Below, piece by piece: positions 29,226-37,635 of a stretch of 64,000 nucleotides of DNA. Every line of letters starts with the position of its first letter. Position 1 is the stretch's first letter. Below the pieces are notes generated by a model that was not told the DNA's origin, made no database searches, and saw nothing but the letters and a program-made list of their open reading frames with translations. The position numbers and the translations under genes were made by a program. Source of the DNA: Deltaproteobacteria bacterium (GTDB lineage Bacteria; Myxococcota; XYA12-FULL-58-9); assembly GCA_016218825.1 (NCBI GenBank), contig JACRCV010000042.1:50041-114040 (forward strand). The letters are read 5' to 3'.

Positions 29226-31127
29226 GTGTCCCCGTCCGACGCCGCGAGTCATCCGAGCGCCGCCCGCCCTGTAGCGCCGTCGTCGCCGCGGTGTTCTCTC
29301 TGGCGGCAGCGGGTCCTCTGGACCCGACTCGTGGTCTTGGCGCTGTTCGCCGCGGCGCTCAGCGAGCTCGTGATCGAGGCGCCGTCGTTCTCCCACGACC
29401 GCCGCTTCCTCGAGCTGCTGCGCGCGCACGGCTGGCTGCTCTGGGCGTTGTGGGCGGCGTGGGCGGGGGTGTTGGCGCTGCGGCGCCGCCTGGACCCTTC
29501 GACGACGGCCGTGGTGCTCGAGTCCCGCCTGGTCTACGGCCTCACGGTCGCGGCCCTCGGCGTGACGCTCGCGGCGCCTTTCACCAACGCCTACTTCAGC
29601 CACGTGACCCACCCGTGCCTGGGTCTCTTCATCGCCTGGAGCGTCTGGCCGGTCGTCGCCCGGCTCTGGGGCCGTGGCGGCGCGCGCTTGGTCGCGATCG
29701 CCGGCCGCGGCGCCGATCTCGCGCCGTGGTTGTTGGCGCTTTGCTGCGCCCTGGTGATCTTCCTGCAGTCGTACCGGCGCTACTGGTGGTTCGGGGCCGG
29801 CGGCAAGGACCTCGGGCTGTTTCACCAGAGCGTCTGGCTGCTGTCGCGCTTCGAGGCGCCGCACAACACGGTGATGGGCCTGCACGCGTTCGCCGACCAC
29901 CTGGAGTTCATCGACGTGCTGCTCGCGCCGGTCATGTGGATCTGGGCGGACGCCGGCGCCCTGCTGTTGTGCCAGGCGCTCATCGTCGCGGCCGGCGCGG
30001 TGCCGATCTTCCTGCTCGGCCGCCGTCACCTCGGGTCGGGGATCGCTGCCGCGGCGATGGTCGCGGTCTACCTGATCGGCATCGATCTGCAGCAGGCGTA
30101 CATGTTCGACTTCAACCCGACCACCTGCGGCGCCGGCCTGTTGCCGTGGGTCGTCTGGGCCTTCGAGCGCGAGCGGCCGATCTTGTTCGCGCTCTTCCTG
30201 GTGCTGGTCGCGCTCACCAAGGAGAACCTGGTTCTCTACGGCCTGGGTTTGTGCCTGACGCTCGCCTGCGGCGTTCGCCGCCGTTTGCCGCTCGCGGCCG
30301 CGGCCTTGCTCGCCGGTTTCTTCGTGCTCGAAATGAAGGTGATCTTCCCGCTGTTCGCGCCCGAGGGCTTTCGCCACCTGCGCTTCGAGGCGATGGGGGG
30401 CTCGGCGACCGAGATCTTGTGGAGCGCGGTGAAGAGCCCGGCGGCGGCGTTCGCGCTTTTGTGGACACCGGGGAACAAGATCAACGGGCTGTTGTCGCCG
30501 TTCTCCACCATGGCGTTCGCGGCGCTGCTCGCGCCCCGGTACGCGTTCGCGCTCGCGCCGGTGATCCTCGAGCGCTTCTGGTCGAGCCACGCGAACCGCT
30601 GGTGGGGTTTCCATTACGGCGCCGGCGCCGGGGTGCTGGCGCTGCTCGCCGGCATCGAAGGCCTGGCGCGCTTTCGCCGCTTCGCGGCCGGGCGGGCGGC
30701 GTACTTGGGCGACGTCGCGGTGTTGGGGGTGTTGCTGGCGGCGGTGCTCGTGAGCTCTGCGGCGCGCTTCGGGCCGGGGCCGGTGTGGCTCTGGCGGCAG
30801 TCGTACTTCACCACCGCGGCCGACCGCGTCGACGCGCAAACGGTGCTGGCGCTGATCCCACCCGAGGCCGAGGTCGCGGCGCAGAACCACCTGTTGCCGC
30901 ATCTGAGCGGCCGGCGGCACATCGTCGAGATCCACCGGCCGGTCACCGCGGAGTACGTCGCGCTCGATCTGCGCCAGGACGCTTGGCCCTACGGCGCCGA
31001 CTACGTCCGGCCGCTCGTCCGCGACCTGCGGCAACAGGGCTACGGGGTCATCGCCTGCCGGGGAGACGCGCTGTTGCTCCAGAGGGGCGCGGCCTCGGTC
31101 GACTGTCCGGCGCTCGCCGGTCCGTAG
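29226..31127 (+). CDS. DUF2079-like polytopic membrane protein
   Basis: 633 residues from GTG 29226, two bases after the protease stop. About a dozen hydrophobic segments alternate with short loops. The conserved text FGAGGKDLGLFHQSVWLLSRFEAPHNTVMGLHAFADHLEFIDVLLAP and AYMFDFNPTT matches the DUF2079 family of large inner-membrane proteins, which resemble GT-C glycosyltransferases. The C-terminal soluble part (LIPPEAEVAAQNHLLPHLSGR) is also typical. Lipid-linked sugar transfer is a reasonable guess from the fold only. Confidence 0.88.
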   Translation: MSPSDAASHPSAARPVAPSSPRCSLWRQRVLWTRLVVLALFAAALSELVIEAPSFSHDRRFLELLRAHGWLLWALWAAWAGVLALRRRLDPSTTAVVLESRLVYGLTVAALGVTLAAPFTNAYFSHVTHPCLGLFIAWSVWPVVARLWGRGGARLVAIAGRGADLAPWLLALCCALVIFLQSYRRYWWFGAGGKDLGLFHQSVWLLSRFEAPHNTVMGLHAFADHLEFIDVLLAPVMWIWADAGALLLCQALIVAAGAVPIFLLGRRHLGSGIAAAAMVAVYLIGIDLQQAYMFDFNPTTCGAGLLPWVVWAFERERPILFALFLVLVALTKENLVLYGLGLCLTLACGVRRRLPLAAAALLAGFFVLEMKVIFPLFAPEGFRHLRFEAMGGSATEILWSAVKSPAAAFALLWTPGNKINGLLSPFSTMAFAALLAPRYAFALAPVILERFWSSHANRWWGFHYGAGAGVLALLAGIEGLARFRRFAAGRAAYLGDVAVLGVLLAAVLVSSAARFGPGPVWLWRQSYFTTAADRVDAQTVLALIPPEAEVAAQNHLLPHLSGRRHIVEIHRPVTAEYVALDLRQDAWPYGADYVRPLVRDLRQQGYGVIACRGDALLLQRGAASVDCPALAGP

Positions 31128-31160
31128 CGACTTGCGCCCCATCGCCAACGCAGCGCGGTC

Positions 31161-32168
31161 GTGCTACGTACGGCTACCGTGACGAAGACCGCCCGCGTCG
31201 CCGCCACCCTCGGTCTGAGCCTCGTGCTCGCGTTGTTCGCCACCCATCGGGCGCTGATTCACATGCCTCCTCCAGATCCACGAGACCCGACCGCGTCGAT
31301 GCCGCCCGGGCTTCCGGCCGCCCTCGAGAGGCATACCAGGAAGCTCGCGGTCGACATCGGCCCGCGCCACCTGGGGCGCGGCGATACCCTGGGCGCGGCC
31401 GCGGACTACATCGCCCAGGCGCTGACGACCGCCGGCTATCAGCCGAGCCGGCAGCGGTTCGCGACCGCCGACGGCGACGCGGCCAACGTCGAGGCCGTCC
31501 TCGAGGGCAGCGGCAGCCCGGCGCGCTCGGTCGTCGTCGGCGCCCACTACGACACGGTGCCGGAGACCCCGGGCGCCGATGACAATGCCTCCGGTGTGGC
31601 GGTGCTGATCGAGCTCGCGACGCTGCTGCGCGCCAGCCACCCGGCGCAAACGGTGCGCTTCGTCGCGTTCGCCAACGAGGAGCCGCCGTACTTCAAGACC
31701 GAGGCGATGGGGAGCCTGGTGTATGCCCGTGGGCTCGCCAAGGCCGGCGCCGGCGTGACCGCGATGCTGAGCCTCGAGTGTCTGGGCTATTTCTCGAAGG
31801 CGGCGAGCTCGCAGCACTACCCGTTCCCGGTGGGCTTCTTCTACCCGTCGACCGGCGACTTCGTGAGCATGGTTGGAAACGTGAGGTCGCGGAAGTTGGT
31901 GAAGGAGGCGGTGCGGACCTTCGGGCGCGGCACCACGCTCGTGGCGCGCGGCGCGGCGTTGCCGGAGCTGGTGCGCGGCGTCGGCTATTCGGACCACTGG
32001 TCGTTCTGGCAAATCGGCGTGCCGGCGCTGATGGTCACCGACACCGCGTTCTTCAGAAACGACGCCTACCACAGCGCCGCCGACCTGCCGGAGCGCCTCG
32101 ACTTCCGGGCGATGGCCGAGGTGACGATGGGCCTCGCGGCGGTTGTTTCGACCCTCGCCGCCGAGTGA
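31161..32168 (+). CDS. M28 family metallopeptidase, membrane-anchored or exported
   Basis: 335 residues from GTG 31161, or GTG 31179 (VTKTARVAATLG). A hydrophobic stretch (LGLSLVLALFATHRALI) anchors or exports the chain. Zinc ligands of the M28 fold are visible in order: His in VVVGAHYDTV, Asp in PGADDNASGV, the Glu pair in FANEEPPYF, Asp in YSDHWSF and a late His in YHSAADLPERLD. The family comprises aminopeptidases and glutaminyl cyclases; sequence alone favours an aminopeptidase. It ends at a long repeat block and is convergent with korB. Confidence 0.92.
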   Translation: MLRTATVTKTARVAATLGLSLVLALFATHRALIHMPPPDPRDPTASMPPGLPAALERHTRKLAVDIGPRHLGRGDTLGAAADYIAQALTTAGYQPSRQRFATADGDAANVEAVLEGSGSPARSVVVGAHYDTVPETPGADDNASGVAVLIELATLLRASHPAQTVRFVAFANEEPPYFKTEAMGSLVYARGLAKAGAGVTAMLSLECLGYFSKAASSQHYPFPVGFFYPSTGDFVSMVGNVRSRKLVKEAVRTFGRGTTLVARGAALPELVRGVGYSDHWSFWQIGVPALMVTDTAFFRNDAYHSAADLPERLDFRAMAEVTMGLAAVVSTLAAE

Positions 32169-32241
32169 GTCAGGCGAAGAAGCGCGCCAGGTGCGTGCGC
32201 AGCCGTGCTCGAGTCGGCCGCACTGCGGTGCTCGGGGGGCC

Positions 32242-32661
32242 GTGCTCGAGTCGGCCGCACTGCGCTGCTCGGGGGGCACCGCTCGCCTCCGTGGGTGCCT
32301 TCGACTTGGCGGTGCCTCGGTCGACGTTGAGTGCCGTATGCGATCTCGGCGCCTTCGACTGACGCGCCACCGTCGGCTTCGCGGCCCCCCTCTGCGCTGC
32401 TCGCGCGGCCGCGTTTGAGTCGCCGCACTGCGGTGCTCGGGGGCCGTGCTCGAGTCGCCGCACTGCGGTGCTCGGGGGCCGTGCTCGAGTCGGCCGCACT
32501 GCGCTGCTCGGGGGGCACCGCTCGCCTCCGTGGGTGCCTTCGATCTGGCGGTGCCTCGGTCGACGTTGAGTGCCGCATGCGATCTCGGCGCCTTCGACCG
32601 ACGCGCCACCGTCGGCTTCGCGGCCCCCCTCTGCGCTGCTCGCGCGGCCGTGTTCGAGTCG
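32242..32661. repeat. Direct duplication of a ~180-base segment
   Basis: Bases 32242-32422 and 32481-32661 match at an offset of 239 with only a few changes (for example GACTTGGCGG against GATCTGGCGG, GCCGTATG against GCCGCATG). The spacer between them is made of further short units of the same family. Confidence 0.8.
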
Positions 32662-32755
32662 ACCGCACTGCGGTGTTCGGGGGGCTGTGCTCGAGTCGGC
32701 CGCACTGCGCTGCTCGCGCGGCCGCGCTCGGTCCCCCCGCTAGGTTGAATGGGGA

Positions 32756-32776
32756 GCGCGGGCGCAGCGCCCGCGC
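32756..32776. terminator. Perfect GC-rich hairpin, first of two
   Basis: GCGCGGGCGC and its exact complement GCGCCCGCGC are separated by one base; loop closure needs opening of the innermost pairs. It is followed by GGGAATCAA. It lies between convergent M28 peptidase and korB genes and could stop transcription both ways, but there is no T-tract. Confidence 0.4.
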
Positions 32777-32878
32777 GGGAATCAAGAGCCGAACCTGGCA
32801 CAACGAGCGATTCGCCCCCGCCCCACCCGGGGGCGGGATCCGGCGCGGCTTGGAAGGATTCAGGGGTGGGGGTGGGGA

Positions 32879-32899
32879 GCGCGGGCGCGGCGCCCGCGC
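32879..32899. terminator. Perfect GC-rich hairpin, second of two
   Basis: Same arms as the copy at 32756 (GCGCGGGCGC / GCGCCCGCGC) with G instead of A in the centre, again preceded by TGGGGA and followed by GGGAATCAAAA. On the minus strand it lies just past the korB stop. Confidence 0.4.
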
Positions 32900-32980
32900 G
32901 GGAATCAAAAGACGGAACCGGCAGACCGAGAAACGAAAGGCCGTATTCGAAGAACGCGATCCGGTGGAAAAAGTCAGCGC

Positions 32981-33856
32981 TCAGTGCACCAGGAAGTTGC
33001 GCTTGAAGACCTCGTCGCGCGGGTAGTCGCCGGCCGCCTTGGCGTTCTTCTGCACCTGCTTGTGCATCGTCGCCAGCTCGGTGAGGCCGTCCTTGCGATA
33101 GAGCACGCCGCAGTACAGCTTCTTGCCGTACTCTTCGGCGATGCGGTAGGCCGCGATCTTGTCCGACGGGTCGTGGTTGAGGTCGGCGAGCAGCTCCGAC
33201 TTGGCCTTGAGCTCCTTCGACTGGTCTTCCTCGCGACCGTAAGTGACGCACGGCGAGTGGACGTCGATGAAGGCGAAGCCCTTGTAGCGGATGCCCTCCT
33301 CGATCATCTTCGTCAGCCCCTTGAGGTCGTGGGTGCCGCCCTGGGCGACGAAGCCGCAGCCGGACGCCAGCACCTGCAGCAGCGGGTTCACCGGGGTCTC
33401 CGACAGCCCGTACGGCGTGGTCACCGAGATCGTGCCGGGGACCGTGGTCGGGCCGGCCTGACCCTTGGTGAGGCCGTAGATGTGGTTGTCCATCACGATG
33501 TAGGTGATGTCGGGGTTGCGGCGCACCGCGTGGCTGATGTGACCGCCGCCGATCGAGAAGCCGTCGCCGTCACCGCCGGCCGCGAGCACCGTGAGCTCGG
33601 GGTTCGCGACCTTGACGCCGATCGCCATCGGCAGCGATCGGCCGTGGACCGAGTTGAAGCCGTACGCCGTGGTGTACCCCGGGATGCGGCTCGAACAACC
33701 GATGCCGGAGAGAAACGCGAGCCGGTGCGGCGGCACGCCCACCGCGGCCAGCGCCTGGTAGATGCAGCTCAAGACCCCGAAGTCACCGCACCCCGGGCAC
33801 CAGATGGGCTTCAGCTCGCTCTGGTAATCCTTCTTGGTGAAGACACAGCCTTCCAT
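32981..33856 (-). CDS. korB: 2-oxoacid:ferredoxin oxidoreductase beta subunit
   Basis: 291 residues from ATG 33856; the track start is a GTG at 33868, two bases below the korA stop, and cannot be excluded. The thiamine diphosphate motif is GGDGDGFSIGGGHISHAVRRN, preceded by the conserved WCPGCGDFGVL and SGIGCSSR. With KorA it oxidises a 2-oxoacid, most often 2-oxoglutarate, to acyl-CoA while reducing ferredoxin; substrate cannot be fixed from sequence. No delta (ferredoxin) subunit is seen next to it. Confidence 0.93.
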   Translation of the reverse strand: MEGCVFTKKDYQSELKPIWCPGCGDFGVLSCIYQALAAVGVPPHRLAFLSGIGCSSRIPGYTTAYGFNSVHGRSLPMAIGVKVANPELTVLAAGGDGDGFSIGGGHISHAVRRNPDITYIVMDNHIYGLTKGQAGPTTVPGTISVTTPYGLSETPVNPLLQVLASGCGFVAQGGTHDLKGLTKMIEEGIRYKGFAFIDVHSPCVTYGREEDQSKELKAKSELLADLNHDPSDKIAAYRIAEEYGKKLYCGVLYRKDGLTELATMHKQVQKNAKAAGDYPRDEVFKRNFLVH

Positions 33857-33869
33857 GGATACACTCACT

Positions 33870-35627
33870 TCAGTTGGCGAGAACGGTTTCTTTGATGCGA
33901 CCCACGAGCTCTTGCGGTTGCCAGACGGCGCCGCCGCTCCGGTGGATCGCGTGCGTGGCCTTCGGCAGATCGAGCTCGGTGCGCAAGTAGGCCGCCAGCT
34001 GGCCTTGGTAGTTGAGCTCGATCACCCCGAGGCGCTCGACCCCCTTCAAGAAGGCCTTGAAGCTCTCGGTGGGGAGGGGTGCCACGAGCAGCGGCACCAG
34101 GAGCTTGGTCTTCTTGCCTTGCGCCTTGAGGATCTCCATCGCCTCGCGCGCCGGGCCCACCGAGCCGCCCCACGCGATGAGCGCGTCCTTGGCGTCGGCG
34201 TCCCCGAAGGTCAGCACCAGATCGGCGCGCTTGCGGATCGGTTGCAGCTTCTCGATGCGCTTGGCGTTCATCACGTGGTGCAAGGTCGCGTCCGAGATCG
34301 GCCGGCCGACCTCGTCGTGCTCGATGCCGCTCGCCAGGTAGCTGCCGCCCTCCGTCCCCGGGATCGACATCGGGCTGATGCCGTCGGCGTAGCGCTTGTA
34401 GCGGCTGTAACCGGCCTTGAGCTCTTCGGCCGTCGGCACCTTCCGGTAGCTCACCGGGTAGAGCTTCTTGTTGGCGAGGTCCGGCAGCTCGCAGACCTGC
34501 TTGCCCAGCGCCATGAAGGCGTCGGTGAGCAGGACCACGGGGGTCTGATAGGTCTCGGCGAGGTTGAAGGCCTCGAAGGTCAGGCGCACCGCCGACAACA
34601 CGTCGTAGGCCGCGAGCACCGGCCGCGGCGCGTCGCCGTGCGCCGAGTACAAGGCCTGGTTGAGATCGGCCTGTTCGCCCTTGGTCGGCAGCCCGGTCGA
34701 CGGCCCACCGCGCTGGACGTTGACGATGACGAGCGGCAGCTCGGCGATGCTCGCCATGCCGATGAGCTCGGCCTTCAGGCTCATGCCCGGCCCCGAGGTG
34801 GTGGTCATCGCCTTGGCGCCGGCGAACGACGCGCCACACACCATCGCCATCGCCGCGATCTCGTCCTCGGCCTGGACCACGGTGCCGCCGAAGCGCGGCA
34901 GGTTGACCGCGAGCCACTGCATGACCTCGGTCGACGGCGTGATCGGATAGCCGGCGAAGACCTGCAGCCCCGCCGCCGCGGCCGCAGCGGCGACCGCGTA
35001 GTTGGCGTCGGTGATCATCTTCGGCGCGCTCGGGGCGTACTCGAGCTCGGGCCAGGTCTCCTTGCGCAACGACTTCGCCAGGCTGTAGCCGGCGTTGTAG
35101 GCGTTGCGGTTCATCTCCAGGACCTCTGGGCCCTTCTTGGTGAACTTCTTGTCGAGGGAGGACAGGAAGCGCTCCTTGCGGATGTTGGCGAGAGCGCTGA
35201 GGATGCCGATGGTGAGGACGTTCTTGGCGCGCTTGGCGCCGGCCGCGTCGGCGAGCTTCTGGAACTCGACCGGCACGACCTCTTTCGCCTTGATCCCCGG
35301 CGGCACGCCTTCCATCGCCACCTTGGGATCGGCCTCGCAGAAGATGACGCCGTTCTCGGCCATGTTCAGCTCGCCGCTGAACCGGTGGTAGTCGCGCCAG
35401 TTCAGGACGATGAGGTAGTCGAGGCCGCTGCCGGTGTTGTCCACCGGTGTGGTCGACACCCGCACCCGCATCGAGCTCTCGCCGCCTCGGATCTGCGGTC
35501 CGAAGCTCTTGCCCGCGATCGCGTACAGCCCTTCTTCGGCTACCGCGTTCAACACCATGTCGCCGGAGGTGACGACGCCATCGCCGCCGGAACCCACCAT
35601 GGCGACGGCCAGAGTCTTGACCTTCAT
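33870..35627 (-). CDS. korA: 2-oxoacid:ferredoxin oxidoreductase, fused gamma-alpha subunit
   Basis: 585 residues from ATG 35627 behind GAGGTAGC; the track ORF starts 8 codons early. The gamma domain comes first (VAMVGSGGDGVVTSGDMVLNAVAEEG, SFGPQIRGGESSMRVRVS, about 1-185) and the alpha domain after about 200 (VFAGYPITPSTEVMQWLA, AEDEIAAMAMVCGASFAGAKAMTTTSGPGMSLK, NVQRGGPSTGLPTKGEQADL). This fusion is common in KorA. Gene order korA-korB with a one-base gap indicates tight coupling. Confidence 0.94.
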   Translation of the reverse strand: MKVKTLAVAMVGSGGDGVVTSGDMVLNAVAEEGLYAIAGKSFGPQIRGGESSMRVRVSTTPVDNTGSGLDYLIVLNWRDYHRFSGELNMAENGVIFCEADPKVAMEGVPPGIKAKEVVPVEFQKLADAAGAKRAKNVLTIGILSALANIRKERFLSSLDKKFTKKGPEVLEMNRNAYNAGYSLAKSLRKETWPELEYAPSAPKMITDANYAVAAAAAAAGLQVFAGYPITPSTEVMQWLAVNLPRFGGTVVQAEDEIAAMAMVCGASFAGAKAMTTTSGPGMSLKAELIGMASIAELPLVIVNVQRGGPSTGLPTKGEQADLNQALYSAHGDAPRPVLAAYDVLSAVRLTFEAFNLAETYQTPVVLLTDAFMALGKQVCELPDLANKKLYPVSYRKVPTAEELKAGYSRYKRYADGISPMSIPGTEGGSYLASGIEHDEVGRPISDATLHHVMNAKRIEKLQPIRKRADLVLTFGDADAKDALIAWGGSVGPAREAMEILKAQGKKTKLLVPLLVAPLPTESFKAFLKGVERLGVIELNYQGQLAAYLRTELDLPKATHAIHRSGGAVWQPQELVGRIKETVLAN

Positions 35628-35717
35628 CGCTGCTACCTCGCTAACCCTCACCCGTGTGTCGACCGCAGTCCGGGGAAGACCAGTCTCCCGAGGCCGAAGG
35701 CCGACGGTACTTGCGGC

Positions 35718-35746
35718 GAATTACTCCTATGGGGTGGAAGATGCAA
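35718..35746 (-). promoter_or_regulatory. Candidate sigma-70-type promoter for korAB
   Basis: On the minus strand TTGCAT (35746-35741) and TAATTC (35723-35718) are 17 bases apart and about 90 bases before the korA ATG. Both hexamers match the consensus only in part. The rest of the 35628-35841 gap shows no ORF of note. Confidence 0.35.
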
Positions 35747-35841
35747 GCGATCGGCGATCGTCCGCGCTTCACCGGCGGCCGGGCGTGTCGAGAGTGGGTG
35801 GGGTCGCGCGTTGGCCGCCGGGCGCGGCCCCTTGGCTCCGA

Positions 35842-36279
35842 CTAGACGCGAGCATAGGCGGAGATGTCGGGAGCCTCCGGATGCAGGCGAACCACGACGC
35901 ACGGCGCGGCCGGTACCGTAACGGCGCCCAACAAGGTTGGCGCCGAAAAGGCGGGGAGAAGAATTCGCACGGCTTCGCGATACACGGGAAACGACGGGTC
36001 GCGACAGGCGGTGCCTGCGAGCAGGCGATTCGCTGCGGCAGCCACCGCTTCGGCGTCGGCGCGTCCATCGGGTTCAAGCGCCATGGCCACCTGCTCGTCC
36101 AGAGCCGAGAGCGCGCCGGCGTCTTCTGCCGGGCCGCGCGACCACTCGACGTCGGCCACAATGACGGCGTCGAGCTCGCCGAGCTGTCCGCCCGTCGCCT
36201 CGCGGATGATGCGATCGCAGTGAAGCGGATAGGCGAGACTTGCCCCGAAAAGGTGCCAGGGACTCCAACGGGGGCTCAC
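35842..36279 (-). CDS. Hypothetical protein B of the GYHDS-repeat cluster (145 residues)
   Basis: The credible part of the track ORF begins at GTG 36279, whose GTGA overlaps the stop of the short ORF upstream. Sequence: VSPRWSPWHLFGASLAYPLH, then GGQLGELDAVIVADVEWSRGP, an Ala/Glu-rich helical centre (GRADAEAVAAAANRLLAG) and APCVVVRLHPEAPDISAYARV. It is soluble and acidic and not recognised. SPWHLFG is the translation of a GGTGCCAGGGAC motif also found near 41790, so the N-terminus may have been made by insertion of a small element. It could be the 3' half of a gene whose 5' half is the ORF at 36276-36449. Confidence 0.5.
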   Translation of the reverse strand: MSPRWSPWHLFGASLAYPLHCDRIIREATGGQLGELDAVIVADVEWSRGPAEDAGALSALDEQVAMALEPDGRADAEAVAAAANRLLAGTACRDPSFPVYREAVRILLPAFSAPTLLGAVTVPAAPCVVVRLHPEAPDISAYARV

Positions 36280-36449
36280 CCCTTCCCGGCGCTCAGGGAA
36301 CCGGTTGTGGCGGCATGCTCGAGCGCCACCGAGATCTGCTCGCGGCCGACCTCGGCGCCGAACGCCAGCCCCGGAAACAGCGCCGCCCACTCCTTCGCCT
36401 GGATCTTGGTGTCGCCCACGTCGCCGCCTCCGATCCGGGCGCAAAGCAC
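36276..36449 (-). CDS. Hypothetical protein A of the GYHDS-repeat cluster (57 residues), or 5' half of a split gene
   Basis: GTG at 36449, 16 bases after the repeat-protein stop, opens VLCARIGGGDVGDTKIQAKE ... ISVALEHAATTGSLSAGKG. The text looks protein-like and uses high-GC third positions. It ends exactly where ORF B begins with a four-base overlap, which is normal for coupled genes; but the junction carries a GGTGCCAGGGAC element, which fits a disrupted single gene of about 200 residues instead. No homologue recognised. Confidence 0.45.
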   Translation of the reverse strand: MLCARIGGGDVGDTKIQAKEWAALFPGLAFGAEVGREQISVALEHAATTGSLSAGKG

Positions 36450-36465
36450 TTCGCGATGTGTGTGC

Positions 36466-37518
36466 TTAGGCCTTACTCCTTGTCTCCTTCGCAGCGCATG
36501 CGGCAAGAGCCATGATGAGCCGCTGGTCGGGCTTGCGCTCAGCCTCGAGAGCGTCGCCGCGCTCTCTGAGAATCGCCTGCGCGACCACCAACATCGCATT
36601 CGAGTCGTGATACCCGGTGCGCTGTTGGTCAAAGGCGGCATTGAGCGTTTTGAGGGGTTCGCCGGTCAGCGCGTGCACGGCGGTTAGCATCGCACTCGAA
36701 TCGTGGTAGCCCGTCTCGGCTTGGCGATAGGCGGCATTGAGCTGCGCTATCGATTTCCCCGAAAGGGCGTGCGCCATCACTAACGTGGCTCCCGAGTCGT
36801 GGTAGCCGGTCTCGGTCGCTTCGTAAGCGGCGTTGAGCTCCGCCATGGGTCTCCCCGAAAGGGCGTGCGCCATCACCAACATGGCTCCCGAGTCGTGGTA
36901 GCCGGTCTCGGTCGCTTCGTAAGCGGCATTGAGCTCCGCCATGGGTTTCCCCGAAAGGGCGTGCGCCATCACCAACATGGCTCCCGAGTCGTGGTAGCCG
37001 GTCTCGGTCGCTTCGTAAGCGGCATTCAGCTCCGCTATGGATTTCCCCGAAAGCACGTGCGCCATCACCAACATGGCTCTCGACGCGTGGTAGCCCGTCG
37101 CAGTCTCGTGGTAGGCCGCGTTGACCGCGGGGATCGATGCGCAACCGGCGGCGGCGGCGACAACCAGCATGCCGCCCGAGTCGCGGTAGCCGGTCTTGGT
37201 GAGCGCGTACTGACGGCGAACATCATCCACGGCGACCGCGCGGACGTCCTGCGCCGTGACAGCGCTGGCAACGTCTTGCGGCCGACGAAGACGATTGCCA
37301 CCATGGCCTGGGGTCCAACGGATGGCCCTTTCTTTGCTCGGGGTCGCATCCAGCCCTTTGACTGCCCCGACGACCTCGGTCACAGCAACGAGGTCCAGCT
37401 GCAGATCGGTGGCAATCTTTGCCACATCGGCCTTTTCAGAACCTCCTGCCGCAGTTACGGCGGCGCAGACCTGCGCCCGAGCTTCTGGGGACATCTGGTC
37501 CGCGCGGCTGGTCTTCAC
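36466..37518 (-). CDS. Protein with seven 32-residue GYHDS repeats, function unknown
   Basis: 350 residues from GTG 37518, six bases after GGAGG. Residues 1-60 are helical (SEKADVAKIATDLQLDLVAVTEVVGAVKG) and could form a small DNA- or protein-binding bundle. From residue 108 seven units of 32 residues follow, consensus xTGYHDSxAMLVMAHALSGK then PMAELNAAYEAT. Units 2-5 are nearly identical; units 1, 6 and 7 are more diverged, as in arrays that grow from the middle. The invariant Tyr-His-Asp-Ser could bind a metal or ligand, and the rest suggests helix pairs like HEAT or TPR, but it matches neither. No signal peptide. Possible operon with two small ORFs downstream. Confidence 0.85.
   Translation of the reverse strand: MKTSRADQMSPEARAQVCAAVTAAGGSEKADVAKIATDLQLDLVAVTEVVGAVKGLDATPSKERAIRWTPGHGGNRLRRPQDVASAVTAQDVRAVAVDDVRRQYALTKTGYRDSGGMLVVAAAAGCASIPAVNAAYHETATGYHASRAMLVMAHVLSGKSIAELNAAYEATETGYHDSGAMLVMAHALSGKPMAELNAAYEATETGYHDSGAMLVMAHALSGRPMAELNAAYEATETGYHDSGATLVMAHALSGKSIAQLNAAYRQAETGYHDSSAMLTAVHALTGEPLKTLNAAFDQQRTGYHDSNAMLVVAQAILRERGDALEAERKPDQRLIMALAACAAKETRSKA
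36526..37197 (-). repeat. In-frame tandem DNA repeat of 96 bases, seven units
   Basis: Encodes the GYHDS units. The clause CCCGAGTCGTGGTAGCCGGT recurs at exact 96-base spacing (for example 36791 and 36887), and neighbouring central units differ by only a few bases, which implies recent duplication or gene conversion. It is coding, not a CRISPR array. Confidence 0.9.
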
Positions 37519-37635
37519 GGTCGGCCTCCGTCAGGCGAGAGACGATCCCATGTACCCTAACAGCGGCACCTCGTAGAATCTAGTCGTTTGGGTTGGGGGC
37601 TGGGTGCGAACGGGCTGCGGAGCCGCCGGCGGGCT

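Larger units (their letters stand above)
32169..32980. repeat. Gene-free repeat block between convergent genes
   Basis: No credible gene in 812 bases. A short unit, GTGCTCGAGTCGGCCGCACT plus CGGTGCTCGGGG, recurs about seven times between 32202 and 32725, with the internal dyad CCGCACTGCGG. Two copies of a larger segment of about 180 bases (32242-32422 and 32481-32661, 239 apart) are nearly identical, including CGGTCGACGTTGAGTGCC. The block ends with two copies of a hairpin module listed separately. ORFs called here on both strands are Arg/Ala/Ser-rich repeat artefacts. Confidence 0.8.

Noticed and set aside
29291-31582. 763-codon plus ORF overlapping the DUF2079-like and M28 genes
   Set aside because: Out-of-frame Arg/Ala/Gly translation crossing two recognised genes.
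32066-32908. 280-codon minus ORF and several plus ORFs in the repeat block
   Set aside because: They consist of translated DNA repeats (for example RAASSAVRPTRARP) present in several frames; no ribosome site or family.
36526-37197. Possible CRISPR-like array (96-base period)
   Set aside because: Units are contiguous, in frame and translate to a consistent 32-residue repeat with no unique spacers.
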